DNA from: Hetaerina americana
Taxonomy: Eukaryota; Arthropoda; Insecta; Odonata; Calopterygidae
Assembly: GCA_022747635.1 (NCBI GenBank)
Contig: JAKTNV010000004.1
Span: forward strand, 88,228,552 to 88,292,551
Direction: 5' to 3'
DNA length: 64,000 bases
Shown here: piece after piece, positions 50,697 through 60,695 of the stretch
Layout: the number at the start of each line of letters is the position of its first letter
Position numbering within the stretch: the stretch's first letter is position 1
Made by a program: the position numbers and the translations under genes
Notes under the pieces: model-generated
Told to the model about the DNA's origin: nothing
Databases searched by the model: none
The model's input: only the letters and a program-made list of their open reading frames with translations

Positions 50697-51662
50697 CAGG
50701 GTCGCACCCAAAAGTGGTAGGACTGATTTTTTTACAAGCATTTTAATGACGATATACTTACATCGACTTAATAGTCTTCAAAGTATGCTCCTTGAGCTGC
50801 TTCACACTTAGTTTAACGTTGCTCCCATTGAATTCTATGGTCCCATTGGTCATGGTTGCTCCCATTCCCCGTACGCCCGCTGGAAATTTTCTTTGGGGAT
50901 GCCGTTGATGACCCTCGTCGAAGCCTCTTGAACGGCCTTTATCGAGTCAAAACGTCGTCCCTTGATCTATCTTTTCATCAGGGGGAAGAAGAAGAAGTCC
51001 GGTGGTGCCAGATCGGGAGAATAGGGCGGATGCGGCAACGTGGCAACGCCGTATTTGGCAGGAGCTGTCTGACGACGAGCGCGCCATGGCAGAATTTCGG
51101 CACCATCTTGGCGCACACCTTGCGCATGGCCAAATCCTGTGAAATAATGCGTTGGATGCAGACAGACCCAACTGGTCTGCAATTTCTTCACTGGTTAAGC
51201 GTCGGTCTGTGTTCAGCAGTGTCCTCACTCTGTCCACATTCTTGTCGGTTCTTGCCGTCGACGGCCGTCCGGAGTCCGGAGTCCGGATGGTCGTCTTCAA
51301 CGAGCTCCCTACCCTCTATAAACAACTTGTGCCACTCAAATACTGTGGAACGGCTTAAGGCAGCGTCCCCATAAGCCTGCTTGATCATATCGAGGGTCTT
51401 AGTTGCCGTCTTCTCGAGTTTCGCACGAAACTTCACGGAATAACGTTGCTCTAAATTCAGATTCATTTTGTTTTTCGACGCGGACAAAAAACTTGCTTCA
51501 CTAAAAACGGTGTCTTCACTCAACGACAGCCCGCAGGCGACTGAGGTTGGTGCCGGTCTGTTGCTAAGAGAAACCTCCACCTTACCCTGCCAGGCAGACC
51601 CCCCTCCACCGCTCCGTTCGCGCCAGAGAAAATCAGTCCTACCACTTTTGGGTGCAGTCCTG
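50697..51662 (-). mobile_element. Internally deleted, decayed mariner, third lineage (966 bp)
   Basis: The termini read CAGGGTCGCACCCAAAAGTG on the left and, reverse-complemented, CAGGACTGCACCCAAAAGTG on the right. The match continues to about 33 bp with three mismatches. TA follows the right end (51663-51664), and CA, a likely mutated TA, precedes the left. The minus strand encodes a transposase from the ATG at 51466-51464, but it is broken into several frames and has lost the middle of the catalytic domain. The remaining pieces are the helix-turn-helix region, RKVCAKMVPK, and the third catalytic D region (PPYSPDLAPPDFFFFP). A C-terminal stretch with KAVQEASTRVINGIPK also remains. Confidence 0.9.
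50800..51466 (-). pseudogene. Frameshifted mariner transposase with internal deletion
   Basis: Reading starts MNLNLEQRYSVKF. The frame shifts at a TCCGGAG repeat near 51275-51290, where DHPDSG moves into GRPSTARTDKN. It continues through LTSEEIADQLGLS and shifts again before RKVCAKMVPK. A deletion removes the first two catalytic D residues. The third remains in AKYGVATLPHPPYSPDLAPP, so only one member of the DD34D triad is left. It stops after FFFFPLMKR, and the C-terminal region continues with further stops. It is non-functional. Confidence 0.85.
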
Positions 51663-51664
51663 TA

Positions 51665-52762
51665 TTAATCGTCCTGTAAACAGCAGTTTTAACGGGGTGA
51701 AAATATTTTGTTGCACTGTTTGGACACATTAATACCGATAACAATTAGCAAGTTCAATAGTTTTGACATAATAGGAGTCAAAGTGGTTGTTCAAAATTAC
51801 ATTTTTTCATGATTATGCATATCATCGGGTAGTTTTTTAACAATATACTCATTTGCAGATGTTGCGTGGCGGGAAATTTGGGGTTGACCGTTTCCACCTA
51901 GTATACATGGTAAATCTGTGAAGTAAATGGTTTTCACGTGGGAGTCGTATTTATTAATAATTTTGAGAGCCTAAATTTCTCAATATCGTTTTCAAATATA
52001 AAGTTAATTTGGTAATTTTTATTTAAAACCCCTGTGTCTAAATGATCATTAAACATACCACCATTTTAAAAATTGTATCCACTCGACCAAATCCAGTACA
52101 CACTTCTCTTCCAGCAATCCTTCCAGGAACTGTGACGAAATGGTTCCATTAAAAATATATCATAACCTGAAAAAATATTCTCTCGAAAAAAGTAAATTTG
52201 AAGTTTGTCGAGGAACGTTATTTCAATTTTTATTTGGCTATAGAAGAATTTCTTTTTCCCTCCCTTCCCTTAGATGGTGATAAAGTAGTGCTTTTCTTTC
52301 GATTTTCAGATATCTGATCCCCATAATAACGCACAAGGTAATTTATTTGGATAGTCTTTATGGATTCACTTCCTTTCATTAAAACGATTTGATCTCACTT
52401 GCCAATTTTTTATATCTTCCGGTATTTTGTGAACAGAAAGGAAGGAGGATAAATGGGCCTTCCCGTAGACGCTCACAATTTTCTGAGTATATTAAAAGGT
52501 CCCATATTATTTCGATAATGAATTAAACCCTCAAATATGCCTAGGCAAAGAAACTTCACTATCTCAAATGTTTTTCCACCAGTGCATAAATTACTCAGAG
52601 CGTATCTGTGTAGTAGTCTATACATTCATCAGTGGCTCTGCGACGTGGCTTATACTTTCAGTTCATCTTAAAAATTGTAGAGAACTGAAATATTTTTCGA
52701 TTCAAATTTTTATCAAAAGTTCCAGCTCAAAATTTGACAAAATATGTAGACAAATCCAAAAC
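51665..52762. other. AT-rich non-coding stretch
   Basis: No feature recognised. Confidence 0.45.
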
Positions 52763-52764
52763 TA

Positions 52765-53517
52765 CGAGGGTCATCCGGAAAGTAGTACCCGTTCGTGCCG
52801 CATGAAGTGCTGACGACGCGAGTAGCCGCTGGACGAGGTCAGATAGCTTCAGTGGCTTGTCTGCCTTCTCTGAGCCAAGTTGCGTGACGCTAGCATTGCC
52901 TGTGTTGTTTCTGTGATTGTTTACAATGTTTAAAAAAATTGAGAACGCCGCCAGTTGTGAAGTGAGGGCAGTGATTAAATTCCTCAATGCAAGAAACGTT
53001 CGCCCATGTGATATTCATCGCCAATTAAAGGAGGTGTATGGAGACAATGTAATGGACGAGTCGTCTGTTCGGCGGTGGTGTCGCAACTTCAACATGGGGA
53101 GGGGGAACACACACGACGATGAGCGTTCGGAGAGACCGTCTGTCATTACAGACCAACTAGTGAGCTCAGTTGACGAATTCGTGAGGAACGATCGGCGCGT
53201 CACAATTGATGACATCTGTGAGCATTTTCCCAATGTTTCTCGAACAATTGTTCATGAAATTGTTAAACACCATCTGCATTATGCAAAAATTTGTGCAAGA
53301 TGGGTCCCTCGCGTATCTCAATGAGCTGGCGGCGAAGGACTATGCAGCAGGAATACAGAAACTTGTCACACGTTATGACAAATGCCTTAATTTGCTTGGA
53401 GATTATGTTGAGAAGTAGTTTAAAGTATCCTCTTTCAAATAAAATTTTTTATGTTTGTTAATATTTACTTTTGTGTCTTTATTTCACGAACGGGTACTAC
53501 TTTCCGGATGACTCTCG
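52765..53517 (+). mobile_element. Internally deleted mariner, copy 2 (753 bp)
   Basis: The element has the same length, deletion junction and terminal repeats as copy 1. TA lies at 52763-52764 and 53518-53519. The right terminal repeat has one change (GACTCTCG instead of GACCCTCG). Inside, CAACAGGTG of copy 1 reads CAACTAGTG here, changing one Gln codon to Leu. I noticed no other differences by eye. Confidence 0.95.
52926..53324 (+). CDS. Truncated mariner transposase: DNA-binding domain only (132 aa), copy 2
   Basis: The frame runs uninterrupted from the ATG at 52926. It is the same peptide as copy 1 except Leu for Gln at the DQQVSS site (here DQLVSS). Both helix-turn-helix motifs, the ERPS linker and the terminal WVPR are retained. 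The catalytic domain is absent. Confidence 0.85.
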   Translation: MFKKIENAASCEVRAVIKFLNARNVRPCDIHRQLKEVYGDNVMDESSVRRWCRNFNMGRGNTHDDERSERPSVITDQLVSSVDEFVRNDRRVTIDDICEHFPNVSRTIVHEIVKHHLHYAKICARWVPRVSQ

Positions 53518-53519
53518 TA

Positions 53520-54008
53520 AAATAATTATTTCCACTAAATTTTCCATAAAAAATATATTATCAATAAAACACACCAGTATGCTTAGGTCCATTGTCATAA
53601 TGTTTCAAATCGTTTAATTTTTCAACAAATTTTACCCTTCTCGTGTTTGTTTAATAGCACCCTCTCGCGTGAATTAAAGAAATCAGGTTTGATGTACCAA
53701 AGCTCGATGCGCAGGTACAAGAGCTATCAAATGATGCGCTTTGGAAAGGCTCCTGGTAACGGTGGCGACGATTCTAAATCTTTATCCATAAATTATAGGA
53801 AATTCAGTTTGATTGGTAATATACAAGGAAAGGAAGCTTTTTGAGTTACATGCATTTAAAATTAGTTTCAATTTGAATCTTTAAATTATGGCATGTTGTA
53901 ATTTATTGGCAGTCAGCAAACCTAATAATTTGATTTAATCCAATTTTCAACTGCATTTAGCCGGAGGATGTCTACTTTGATTACAGTTAAGTTTAAAAGC
54001 ATTTTTAG
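53520..54008. other. AT-rich non-coding stretch
   Basis: A 65-codon + frame (53647-53844) is anonymous. Nothing else was seen. Confidence 0.4.
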
Positions 54009-54443
54009 TTAAAAATAGCAATTTTCCACAAAAATAAAGTTTAATACGACTGGTTTCAATGTTACTACATCATCATCAGGTGACAGTTAAACCTCAGAGT
54101 CCAGTATACTATATAGTCCATAGTCCAGTATATATGATTAAAGGCAAGTAAGGGGAGGGTGGAGGAAAAGAGGGGAAGAGGGGGGGAAGGTGGAAGGCAG
54201 CATTGGTGACTATGTGAGTGGGGGGGAAAGGGTTGGGGAAGACACTTCCCCCCCCACTCACATAGTCACCCATGCTGCCTTCCACCTTCCCCCCTCTTCC
54301 CCTCTTTTCCTCCACCCTCCCCTTACTTGCCTTTAATCATATATATACTGGACTCTGAGGTTTAACTGTCACCTGATGATGATGTAGTAACATTGAAACC
54401 GGTCGCATTAAACTTTATTTTTGTGGAAAATTGCTATTTTTAA
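54009..54443. repeat. Long fold-back: two inverted Penelope-like 3' ends
   Basis: The left arm (54009-54226) and right arm (54248-54443) are near-perfect reverse complements around a loop of about 20 bases. The arms start and end with TTAAAAATAGC and its complement. The left arm is about 22 bp longer because an AGTCCAGTATA segment near 54100-54130 is duplicated. From the centre outwards each arm has a C-rich stretch, a TATATA stretch, CTGATGATGATG, GAAACCGGTC (or GAAACCAGTC) and TTAAACTTTATTTTTG. This is the layout of the Penelope-like 3' end at 60.7-61.0 kb. The arms differ at only a few positions, so the structure is young. Confidence 0.85.
54373..54404 (+). ncRNA. Degenerate hammerhead-ribozyme-like motif
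   Basis: CTGATGA (54373-54379) and GAAA (54395-54398) are followed by a CCGGTC string ending at 54404, the expected cleavage site. Stem II (GATG with CATT) is short and needs a bulged T. Stem I is poor here. The inverted copy on the minus strand has CTGATGA at 54079-54073 and GAAA at 54057-54054. It is recognised as a relic rather than a certain catalyst. Confidence 0.4.
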
Positions 54444-54531
54444 TTAATCATAATATTCCACCGTATCACGCCTGAAACGTCTCTTTTTAGCATTTTTAGG
54501 TTCTATATCATTTGATAGCGAGCTTCCACAG

Positions 54532-54990
54532 TTAACCTATGATAATAGACGCGTTCATCGGGTTTTTAATTTGCATCTCCAAAGTTTTTTTCTCGGAAAA
54601 ACGCATATAAACGGTTTTCAGAGACTTATAACATCCCAGAACTGTGTACTTTTTAAGAATTTCACTCGCCAGTTCTCTGTATTTCTCAATCTTCTTTCCC
54701 CGGAAGTTTTCCGGGACTTTTTGAACTAATCCCCATGCAGCTGCTTCAGACTCATTCAAACTTCTTTAGGCATCTGGTTCCTTCTTGAGCTCTCTTATTT
54801 GTGATCCAACGGATTTCCTCTCTTTAATTTTTACTTCGCTGATCTTGGGAAAACTTGCTCTGTAGCAAAATAAAAACCACGACCATTACGCTCCATTGCC
54901 TTGATGAGATTCTCCGTTAAACTAAGTTTAAAATGCAATCGTAGATGATACACTTCCTCGAGGATCTTCAGTGGCTTTCTAATGGTATTC
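54532..54990 (-). pseudogene. Decayed fragment of a repeated arthropod protein family
   Basis: On the minus strand two frames together read like a protein family that I remember as abundant and unnamed in arthropod genomes. The first (from about 54960) has HLRLHFKLSLTENLIKAMER and stops after PRSAK. One base out, the second continues KIKERKSVGSQIREL, a TAA, SLNESEAAAWGLVQKVPENF, and a final YRELASEILKKYTVLGC. Family members carry LPPLHIKLGL, GPQIREL and LGC.MSLK motifs at equivalent positions. It has at least one frameshift and one nonsense codon. The function of the family is unknown to me. A mobile-element origin is plausible because copies are numerous. Confidence 0.55.
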
Positions 54991-56013
54991 TTCTTTTCGG
55001 GCGTGAGATCTTCCCTTCTTTACCCTGTTTATTGGTAAAGTTTTTTTTACCTATTCTAATTGAGTTGTATTATCCTAAAAGGTATTCTAATAAGGATTTG
55101 TTTTTGTGGAGTGGTCTATGATCCCTCTCGCATTAAAGGAAACACAGGTTTGATTACCAAAACTGAATGCCTTGCACAAGCGCTTCTATGTTTTGTTACA
55201 TATAAATGTTCCCAAACTTCTGAATTCCTAAAATTGAGAAACAAAATTAAATTATTGCATTACTACATTAGATCTTAGTCAATGGAAATAGACGGTTCTT
55301 CATTTCCAATATTAAATAGGATGGTTTCAAAATTTATTTTAAGAAAAAATGAATGGCTTCCAATACTAAGGGCTGTGATGGTTTCCTAATGTATTTTAGA
55401 ATAATATTTTACCCCTTGGGGTTTTACGGGCATTCAGCCTTAAGCGTACAAATCTGCATGCATTTGAATATAATTTAGATCGTAAACCAAGTTTCTAGGT
55501 TTTGTGTAATTGACTATATGAGGCTATATTTTCTTTCCTTAGGTATCTGAGTCTTCTTTAACTTCTCCTCTGGCAAACTTAGGATGGGCCATTTACGTTG
55601 TATTTTAATGAACCTCAGCTCAACGCTTCTGATAAATCGGTGCATAATGAGAAAGTCTTAATGGCTAAGGATTTGTTCAAATGTTTAACTGATTTCTTAA
55701 ACTTCCATAAGATTCCACTTTTTTACACGATATTCTTTCGGATCCTTCCAAACCCTTGAAACTATCCGGCGAGAAACCATATTTTCCATTGCGGTAAATG
55801 AAATTGCCCATGAAGAGACGGATAAACATGAAGTTCTCACTCCATAAGTTATAATAGAAATCTCTTTAATCTCTAGGAAACAGTATCTTAAATCTCCGAG
55901 ATTAATGTTCCAAACGTTCAAAACTCTGATAGGTTCACTTAAAAAACTGCGATATATTTTGTGGTGAATGCAGAACTGACTACCATTTCCAAATGTCTGT
56001 TGGCACCATTACG
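54991..56013. other. AT-rich non-coding stretch
   Basis: No gene recognised. Part of it may extend the degenerate protein fragment upstream, but the similarity fades. Confidence 0.4.
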
Positions 56014-56170
56014 TCAATAGTTGGAGAAAAGTGAAACTTTTTATTATTGGTCGGCAGGTATTCCAGTCTCTCGGAGTAGAGTGAAACTACCGAAGCCCAG
56101 GCGCCACCAAATTATTGAATACCAGCATAACGAGCGATTTCACTTTTTTCCAAGTATTTGCATACCACTG
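56014..56170. repeat. Imperfect inverted repeat
   Basis: TAGTTGGAGAAAAGTGAAAC on the left pairs with TTCACTTTTTTCCAAGTATT on the right. Patchy matches continue inside, including GGTATTC on both arms. It may be another decayed fold-back element. The arms are too diverged to be sure. Confidence 0.4.
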
Positions 56171-56839
56171 ACTGCAATCAAACTTATGAAAATTGTATTA
56201 AATTTTGAAAGATAACCATTGAAAAGTGTAGTTGGCACTTATGAAATAAAGTAAACGATGGGCCAAACTCTCAATTGATGGGTACATACTAAACCAATAT
56301 TTCATGGTCATCACAGTGACACTGAACCGTTTTTCTGATTATAAACTCTAGATTAATAGGTAAGCGCGTTTCCCATTACATATTATTACCAAGAAAATTG
56401 TGAATATAAGGTAATACAATTCAAAAAGCAGTCCAACTGTGTTCAATGGTTTGCAAAATGTTTTACTAAGTATGTCTTAGCTACATAATAGTAGTACATG
56501 TAGAGTTTGTCTGGAACTCATTCTTATTCGCATTCATCATAAATATGACAAAAAGATAAAAATCATTAGACTGAAAATCACAGATATTCAGTGCTATTGA
56601 TTTATTGATATTAAATGTTATCGAGAAAAAAGCCAATACTTTTTATGCGCCGCTCATGTCCCGCTTAATCCGCCATCTAAACTCTCAGCACTGTCATTTA
56701 CGGTTTTTTTCGGAACTCGTCTTCGAATACATTCTTTTTTACTCTCTCTTTCATGATGAAAAAAAATTGGAAACAATACTGACTGCGTCATCGCCCTTCA
56801 CTGCTAATTCCGAACGCCCCGAGTATTGACGTAGGAGTG
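56171..56839. other. AT-rich non-coding stretch
   Basis: No feature recognised. Confidence 0.45.
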
Positions 56840-57420
56840 GACTGATTGGCCTCCGTAGAGACCGGGGGGTGGTGGTGAGGTAGAGCCGCCCCAGGTGCCT
56901 GTCCACCTCTCCTCCTTCTTCTTTCCCCAATTCCGTCCCCCTTAATCCCCCCTCTCCGTCTCCCGCCCATCCTGGTCCTAATCTCGCCCTCCTATCGAGT
57001 CATAAACTTCATCCGTCCCTCCTCCGCGCCATTTTCCCTCGGACCAGCTCCACACGCCACGAGGGCACGTCCCTCTCCCCGCCAATTGCACACGCAACGC
57101 ACATTTATGATATCCTGCCCGAACCCTTTGAGTCTCCCTCGAATGCCCCCGACCGCTCCCCCTCCACTCCACGCCGCACGATCCTTTCCCTCGCCCCCGC
57201 CCGCCAGTTCATTAACCCTCGACCATCCTCACCCACGTTCGCTAATAATGCTTGCCTTCATTCTTTATCTCGTTTTCTCCGCACTACACAGCCCATCGCC
57301 TCAAATGTTTCCCCCCGGTGTCCCACCCTCCCAGCCGTGTTCCTCGAAGTGGGTGTCTGCCTCCTCCCCAAGGTCGAAAAATGGTTGACGCGACGCTGCT
57401 GTATATCTCCGCCCCCCTGC
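56840..57420. other. C-rich, CpG-containing island
   Basis: About 580 bases with CCCC, CTCC and CGCC runs on the + strand. It is the longest such island here. The Pro/Ser-rich + frames and Arg/Gly-rich - frames are by-products. No promoter motif is convincing. Confidence 0.5.
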
Positions 57421-57643
57421 TTCTAGGTATACGAAGGGAAAATAAAACTCGTATCCGCAAGTTTTAATGACTTGAGGGCAAAGCGATTGAAAAAGAGAAC
57501 ACCCACCTACTGTCTCGCCGGTTGAGAAGTCCACGCAGTCGTTTTGATTGCCGAGTTAGATCACAGGCAGCGCATTGGAGCTAGATTTGTAAAACGCTGT
57601 CGTGATAAACTTAGTCGCTTATCCATATTATTATTAGAGGATC
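57421..57643. other. Spacer
   Basis: Nothing recognised between the island and mariner copy 3. Confidence 0.45.
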
Positions 57644-57645
57644 TA

Positions 57646-58398
57646 CGAGGGTCATCCGGAAAGTAGTACCCGTTCGTGCCGCATGAAGTGCTGACGACGC
57701 GAGTAGCCGCTGGACGAGGTCAGATAGCTTCAGTGGCTTGTCTGCCTTCTCTGAGCCAAGTTGCGTGACGCTAGCATTGCCTGTGTTGTTTCTGTGATTG
57801 TTTACAATGTTTAAAAAAAATGAGAACGCCGCCAGTTGTGAAGTGAGGGCAGTGATTAAATTCCTCAATGCAAGAAACGTTCGCCCATGTGATATTCATC
57901 GCCAATTAAAGGAGGTGTATGGAGACAATGTAATGGACGAGTCGTCTGTTCGGCGGTGGTGTCGCAACTTCAACATGGGGAGGGGGAACACACACGACGA
58001 TGAGCGTTCGGAGAGACCGTCTGTCATTACAGACCAACTGGTGAGCTCAGTTGACGAATTCGTGAGGAACGATCGGCGCGTCACAATTGATGACATCTGT
58101 GAGCATTTTCCCAATGTTTCTCGAACAATTGTTCATGAAATTGTTAAACACCATCTGCATTATGCAAAAATTTGTGCAAGATGGGTCCCTCGCGTATCTC
58201 AATGAGCTGGCGGCGAAGGACTATGCAGCAGGAATACAGAAACTTGTCACACGTTATGACAAATGCCTTAATTTGCTTGGAGATTATGTTGAGAAGTAGT
58301 TTAAAGTATCCTCTTTCAAATAAAATTTTTTATGTTTGTTAATATTTACTTTTGTGTCTTTATTTCACGAACGGGTACTACTTTCCGGATGACCCTCG
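57646..58398 (+). mobile_element. Internally deleted mariner, copy 3 (753 bp)
   Basis: Same structure as copies 1 and 2, with perfect 33-bp terminal repeats and TA at 57644-57645 and 58399-58400. It lies 4.1 kb from copy 2 in the same orientation. Differences I saw: ATTGAG of the other copies reads AATGAG near 57820 (Ile to Asn), and the polymorphic site reads CAACTGGTG. Confidence 0.95.
57807..58205 (+). CDS. Truncated mariner transposase: DNA-binding domain only (132 aa), copy 3
   Basis: The frame is open from the ATG at 57807 to the deletion-derived stop. It differs from copy 1 by Asn for Ile at residue 5 (MFKKN) and Leu for Gln at the DQQVSS site. The helix-turn-helix regions and the terminal WVPR are unchanged. 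Confidence 0.85.
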   Translation: MFKKNENAASCEVRAVIKFLNARNVRPCDIHRQLKEVYGDNVMDESSVRRWCRNFNMGRGNTHDDERSERPSVITDQLVSSVDEFVRNDRRVTIDDICEHFPNVSRTIVHEIVKHHLHYAKICARWVPRVSQ

Positions 58399-58400
58399 TA

Positions 58401-58889
58401 TGTTGGGAATCACTCACGGAGTGAAGTTTAAATTATCGATAAACAATTTTGTATGAATGGGATGTAGGTCTCTTTCGTGATGATGTTGAAAAATGAATAA
58501 TTAACCCCAATTTACTGTGAACAGAGATTCTTTGAATAAATTTAGAGAGATTAAATATTGAAGAAATAGATTTTAGATGTAATTTTCCCATCAACATTAA
58601 GGGATCGGGATAATCGTAAGAAACAGCGGTAGAGGAAAATTTATTTTTCTTTTCCATTCAAAGTTGTTAAATATGTTACTATTGTTTCACCTAACCTTAG
58701 TTTTTTCTCCATGATACTCCAATAGCTCGTATTACATGCGTGGAAATGTATTTTATTCTTAAATACCCAAGTACTTATAACTGTAGTCAATATTATCTCC
58801 ACTAATTGGATTATTTGGCTTATTTAATCGTCACCAAGAATTCAGAAAAACTCATTTATTTACATGCAATGTCTGATGTTCAATTACAA
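58401..58889. other. AT-rich non-coding stretch
   Basis: No feature recognised. The minus frame at 58433-58657 is anonymous. Confidence 0.4.
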
Positions 58890-58937
58890 CCTGCCAAACA
58901 CCCTGCTAGCAAGGTACAATGTAGATGTACTTACGGA
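58890..58937 (+). repeat. LINE 3'-tail fragment
   Basis: CCTGCCAAACACCCTGCTAG followed by GTACAATGTAGATGTA matches the terminus seen at 2.34 kb. It reads in the + direction and has no attached coding sequence. Confidence 0.45.
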
Positions 58938-59448
58938 ACGTCTGTTCAATGAAAGTTTCCATGATAAATTTCGGTAGATGTCAACTTCTTCCGTAATAGC
59001 GATGGTACCTTTACACGCCACCGTCACTCTTGTTTATTATTAATCAAACTCAAAATCTAGCAGTCAAAGCGCCAGACAAGATATGTAGGGTTGACTTATG
59101 AATTCAAACATCATGAAAGTAGATTCAATCAATAGAGCAATCTAGTCTTCAAGTCGGAAGTCTGTTTGATGAAGGTGTGTTCAACTTTGGACCGGATCCT
59201 ATGGTGGTGTGCAAAATCCCTTCATTCAGGATTTAAGGAAGGACAGTTAATTGTTGAGAGAGTGAATAAATTACACAAAATATGTGTTAAGATGTACTGA
59301 GGATGCATTATCCAGATTTTGATTCCATAGTACTTCGTGTAATGCAAGGCTACCGCCGAACAGGTTTTCATGTTTCTGAAGTAAATACCTGTCCAACACG
59401 TAGATTGTATTTTATTTCTATGACCTCCTTTGAGATTGGAAAAATACT
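58938..59448. other. AT-rich non-coding stretch
   Basis: No feature recognised. Confidence 0.45.
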
Positions 59449-59449
59449 A

Positions 59450-59515
59450 CAGGGTGGTTCGGAAAGTCTTAAGATACGAGAAACTCGGTAGTACTCGTAC
59501 TGCCGAGTTTCAGGT
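59450..59515. repeat. Solo mariner-like terminal repeat followed by a hairpin
   Basis: CAGGGTGGTTCGGAAAGTCT begins directly after TA at 59448-59449 and looks like the end of a Tc1/mariner-class element. No partner end was found in the window. A hairpin follows: GAAACTCGGTAG and CTGCCGAGTTTC, one mismatch, 8-base loop (about 59479-59510). Confidence 0.45.
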
Positions 59516-59626
59516 TCAGGTACTGGTAAACGCTGTCTCCACATTTGATCTTACAATAAGTCTGACCGATTAGTTGCTAGACATACCTACATTTTTCTCA
59601 GTAGACAATATCGCGTTATTTAGTTT

Positions 59627-60130
59627 TGTTTAGCACCCTGCGAGCCACCCCTAGGGTGTGTGGCAGTGAGTGATTACACACCAGACTACCCTTGACCAAA
59701 AGCCTCCTAACGCGGTTGAACAAGCATTTTATTCTGTTCTTTTATCGTTCCTGGGAAAAATTCAATCTTTCTATTCTGCACTTAATCTCTCTCGAATTTT
59801 ATTTAAATAATCTCTCCTACCGTAGTACGATGTATCTAATAAAAAATTTTCCACATCATCGCTAAAGATAAATCCTTCCAATTTATGCATGAGATTTGAT
59901 CTGTAATTTAACCTTCTCTCCGTGATTGCTTCCCAATCTAAATCCTCTAATAATGTTGATACATCTCTCAGTTTGTCAAAACAACGTTTCACAAATCTTG
60001 CTCCTCAACGCCGCACGCGATCCACTTTGGTAATCAATCCAGCTTCATGAGGATCCTACATACTAGTAGCATATTTTAAATGAGGCTAACAAGCAAAATA
60101 TAACATTTCTCTTTAACATTTTCATCACAC
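59627..60130 (-). mobile_element. 5'-truncated LINE (end of reverse transcriptase ORF plus 3' UTR)
   Basis: On the minus strand the ORF end of a non-LTR retrotransposon is readable from about 60120. It reads PHLKYATS, stop, DPHEAGLITKVDRVRR, stop, GARFVKRCFDKLRDVSTLLE, DLDWEAITERRLNYR and so on, with the final stop at 59771-59773. The H/ILEYAS.VWDPH...I.K.E.VQRRAARFV pattern is diagnostic for the region after the reverse transcriptase of Jockey/CR1-type LINEs. Two nonsense codons replace the expected W and R. Downstream lies ACTGCCACACACCCTAGG, a sequence scattered through the window as short 3' tails. The element is dead. Confidence 0.8.
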
Positions 60131-60695
60131 ATTGAATACCTCAAGTGAATAATTTCAGTAGTTTGAAACAGGAATTACCTCAAGTACTGGTCTCGGATAG
60201 TGAATCGGTTTAAGAAAATTTGCAGAACAACAGTTAACATGTGTAGTTCCGAAACGGCTTTAACTCTGTTTTGGGTATTTCCTTCCCGTAGGCAACCTAG
60301 ACAACAGACAGTCTCGGAAAAAGAATTAAGCCTTCACAGACCTGCATGTCGCGGTAAGCCTTCAGAATGTCTAAGGACTATAGTCTTATTTCGTAATGAA
60401 TTTCAATCATCTTATTTTTCCCCTGAAAGAATTCGTTTGTCCGCTAAATTCACACGAAAATAGCCATGGTACGGTTGTAGCATTTGCGAGAGATACATAG
60501 GTTAACTTTTGTACGATTTAGGTTAACCAGCCACTGAGGATGTTTGTTATCTTATCAATCAATGCACGCACAAAATTTACTCGTTAAGGGATATCCACGC
60601 AGACCTATTGGAATTCATTCCTTGTGCTTCTGACTGAATAGAGAAATACTTAGTTCAATAGTTTCAGCCTCAACTTTGTGGAAGTTCATTTTAAT
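60131..60695. other. Non-coding stretch
   Basis: An 87-codon + frame at 60200-60463 is anonymous. Nothing else was seen. Confidence 0.4.
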
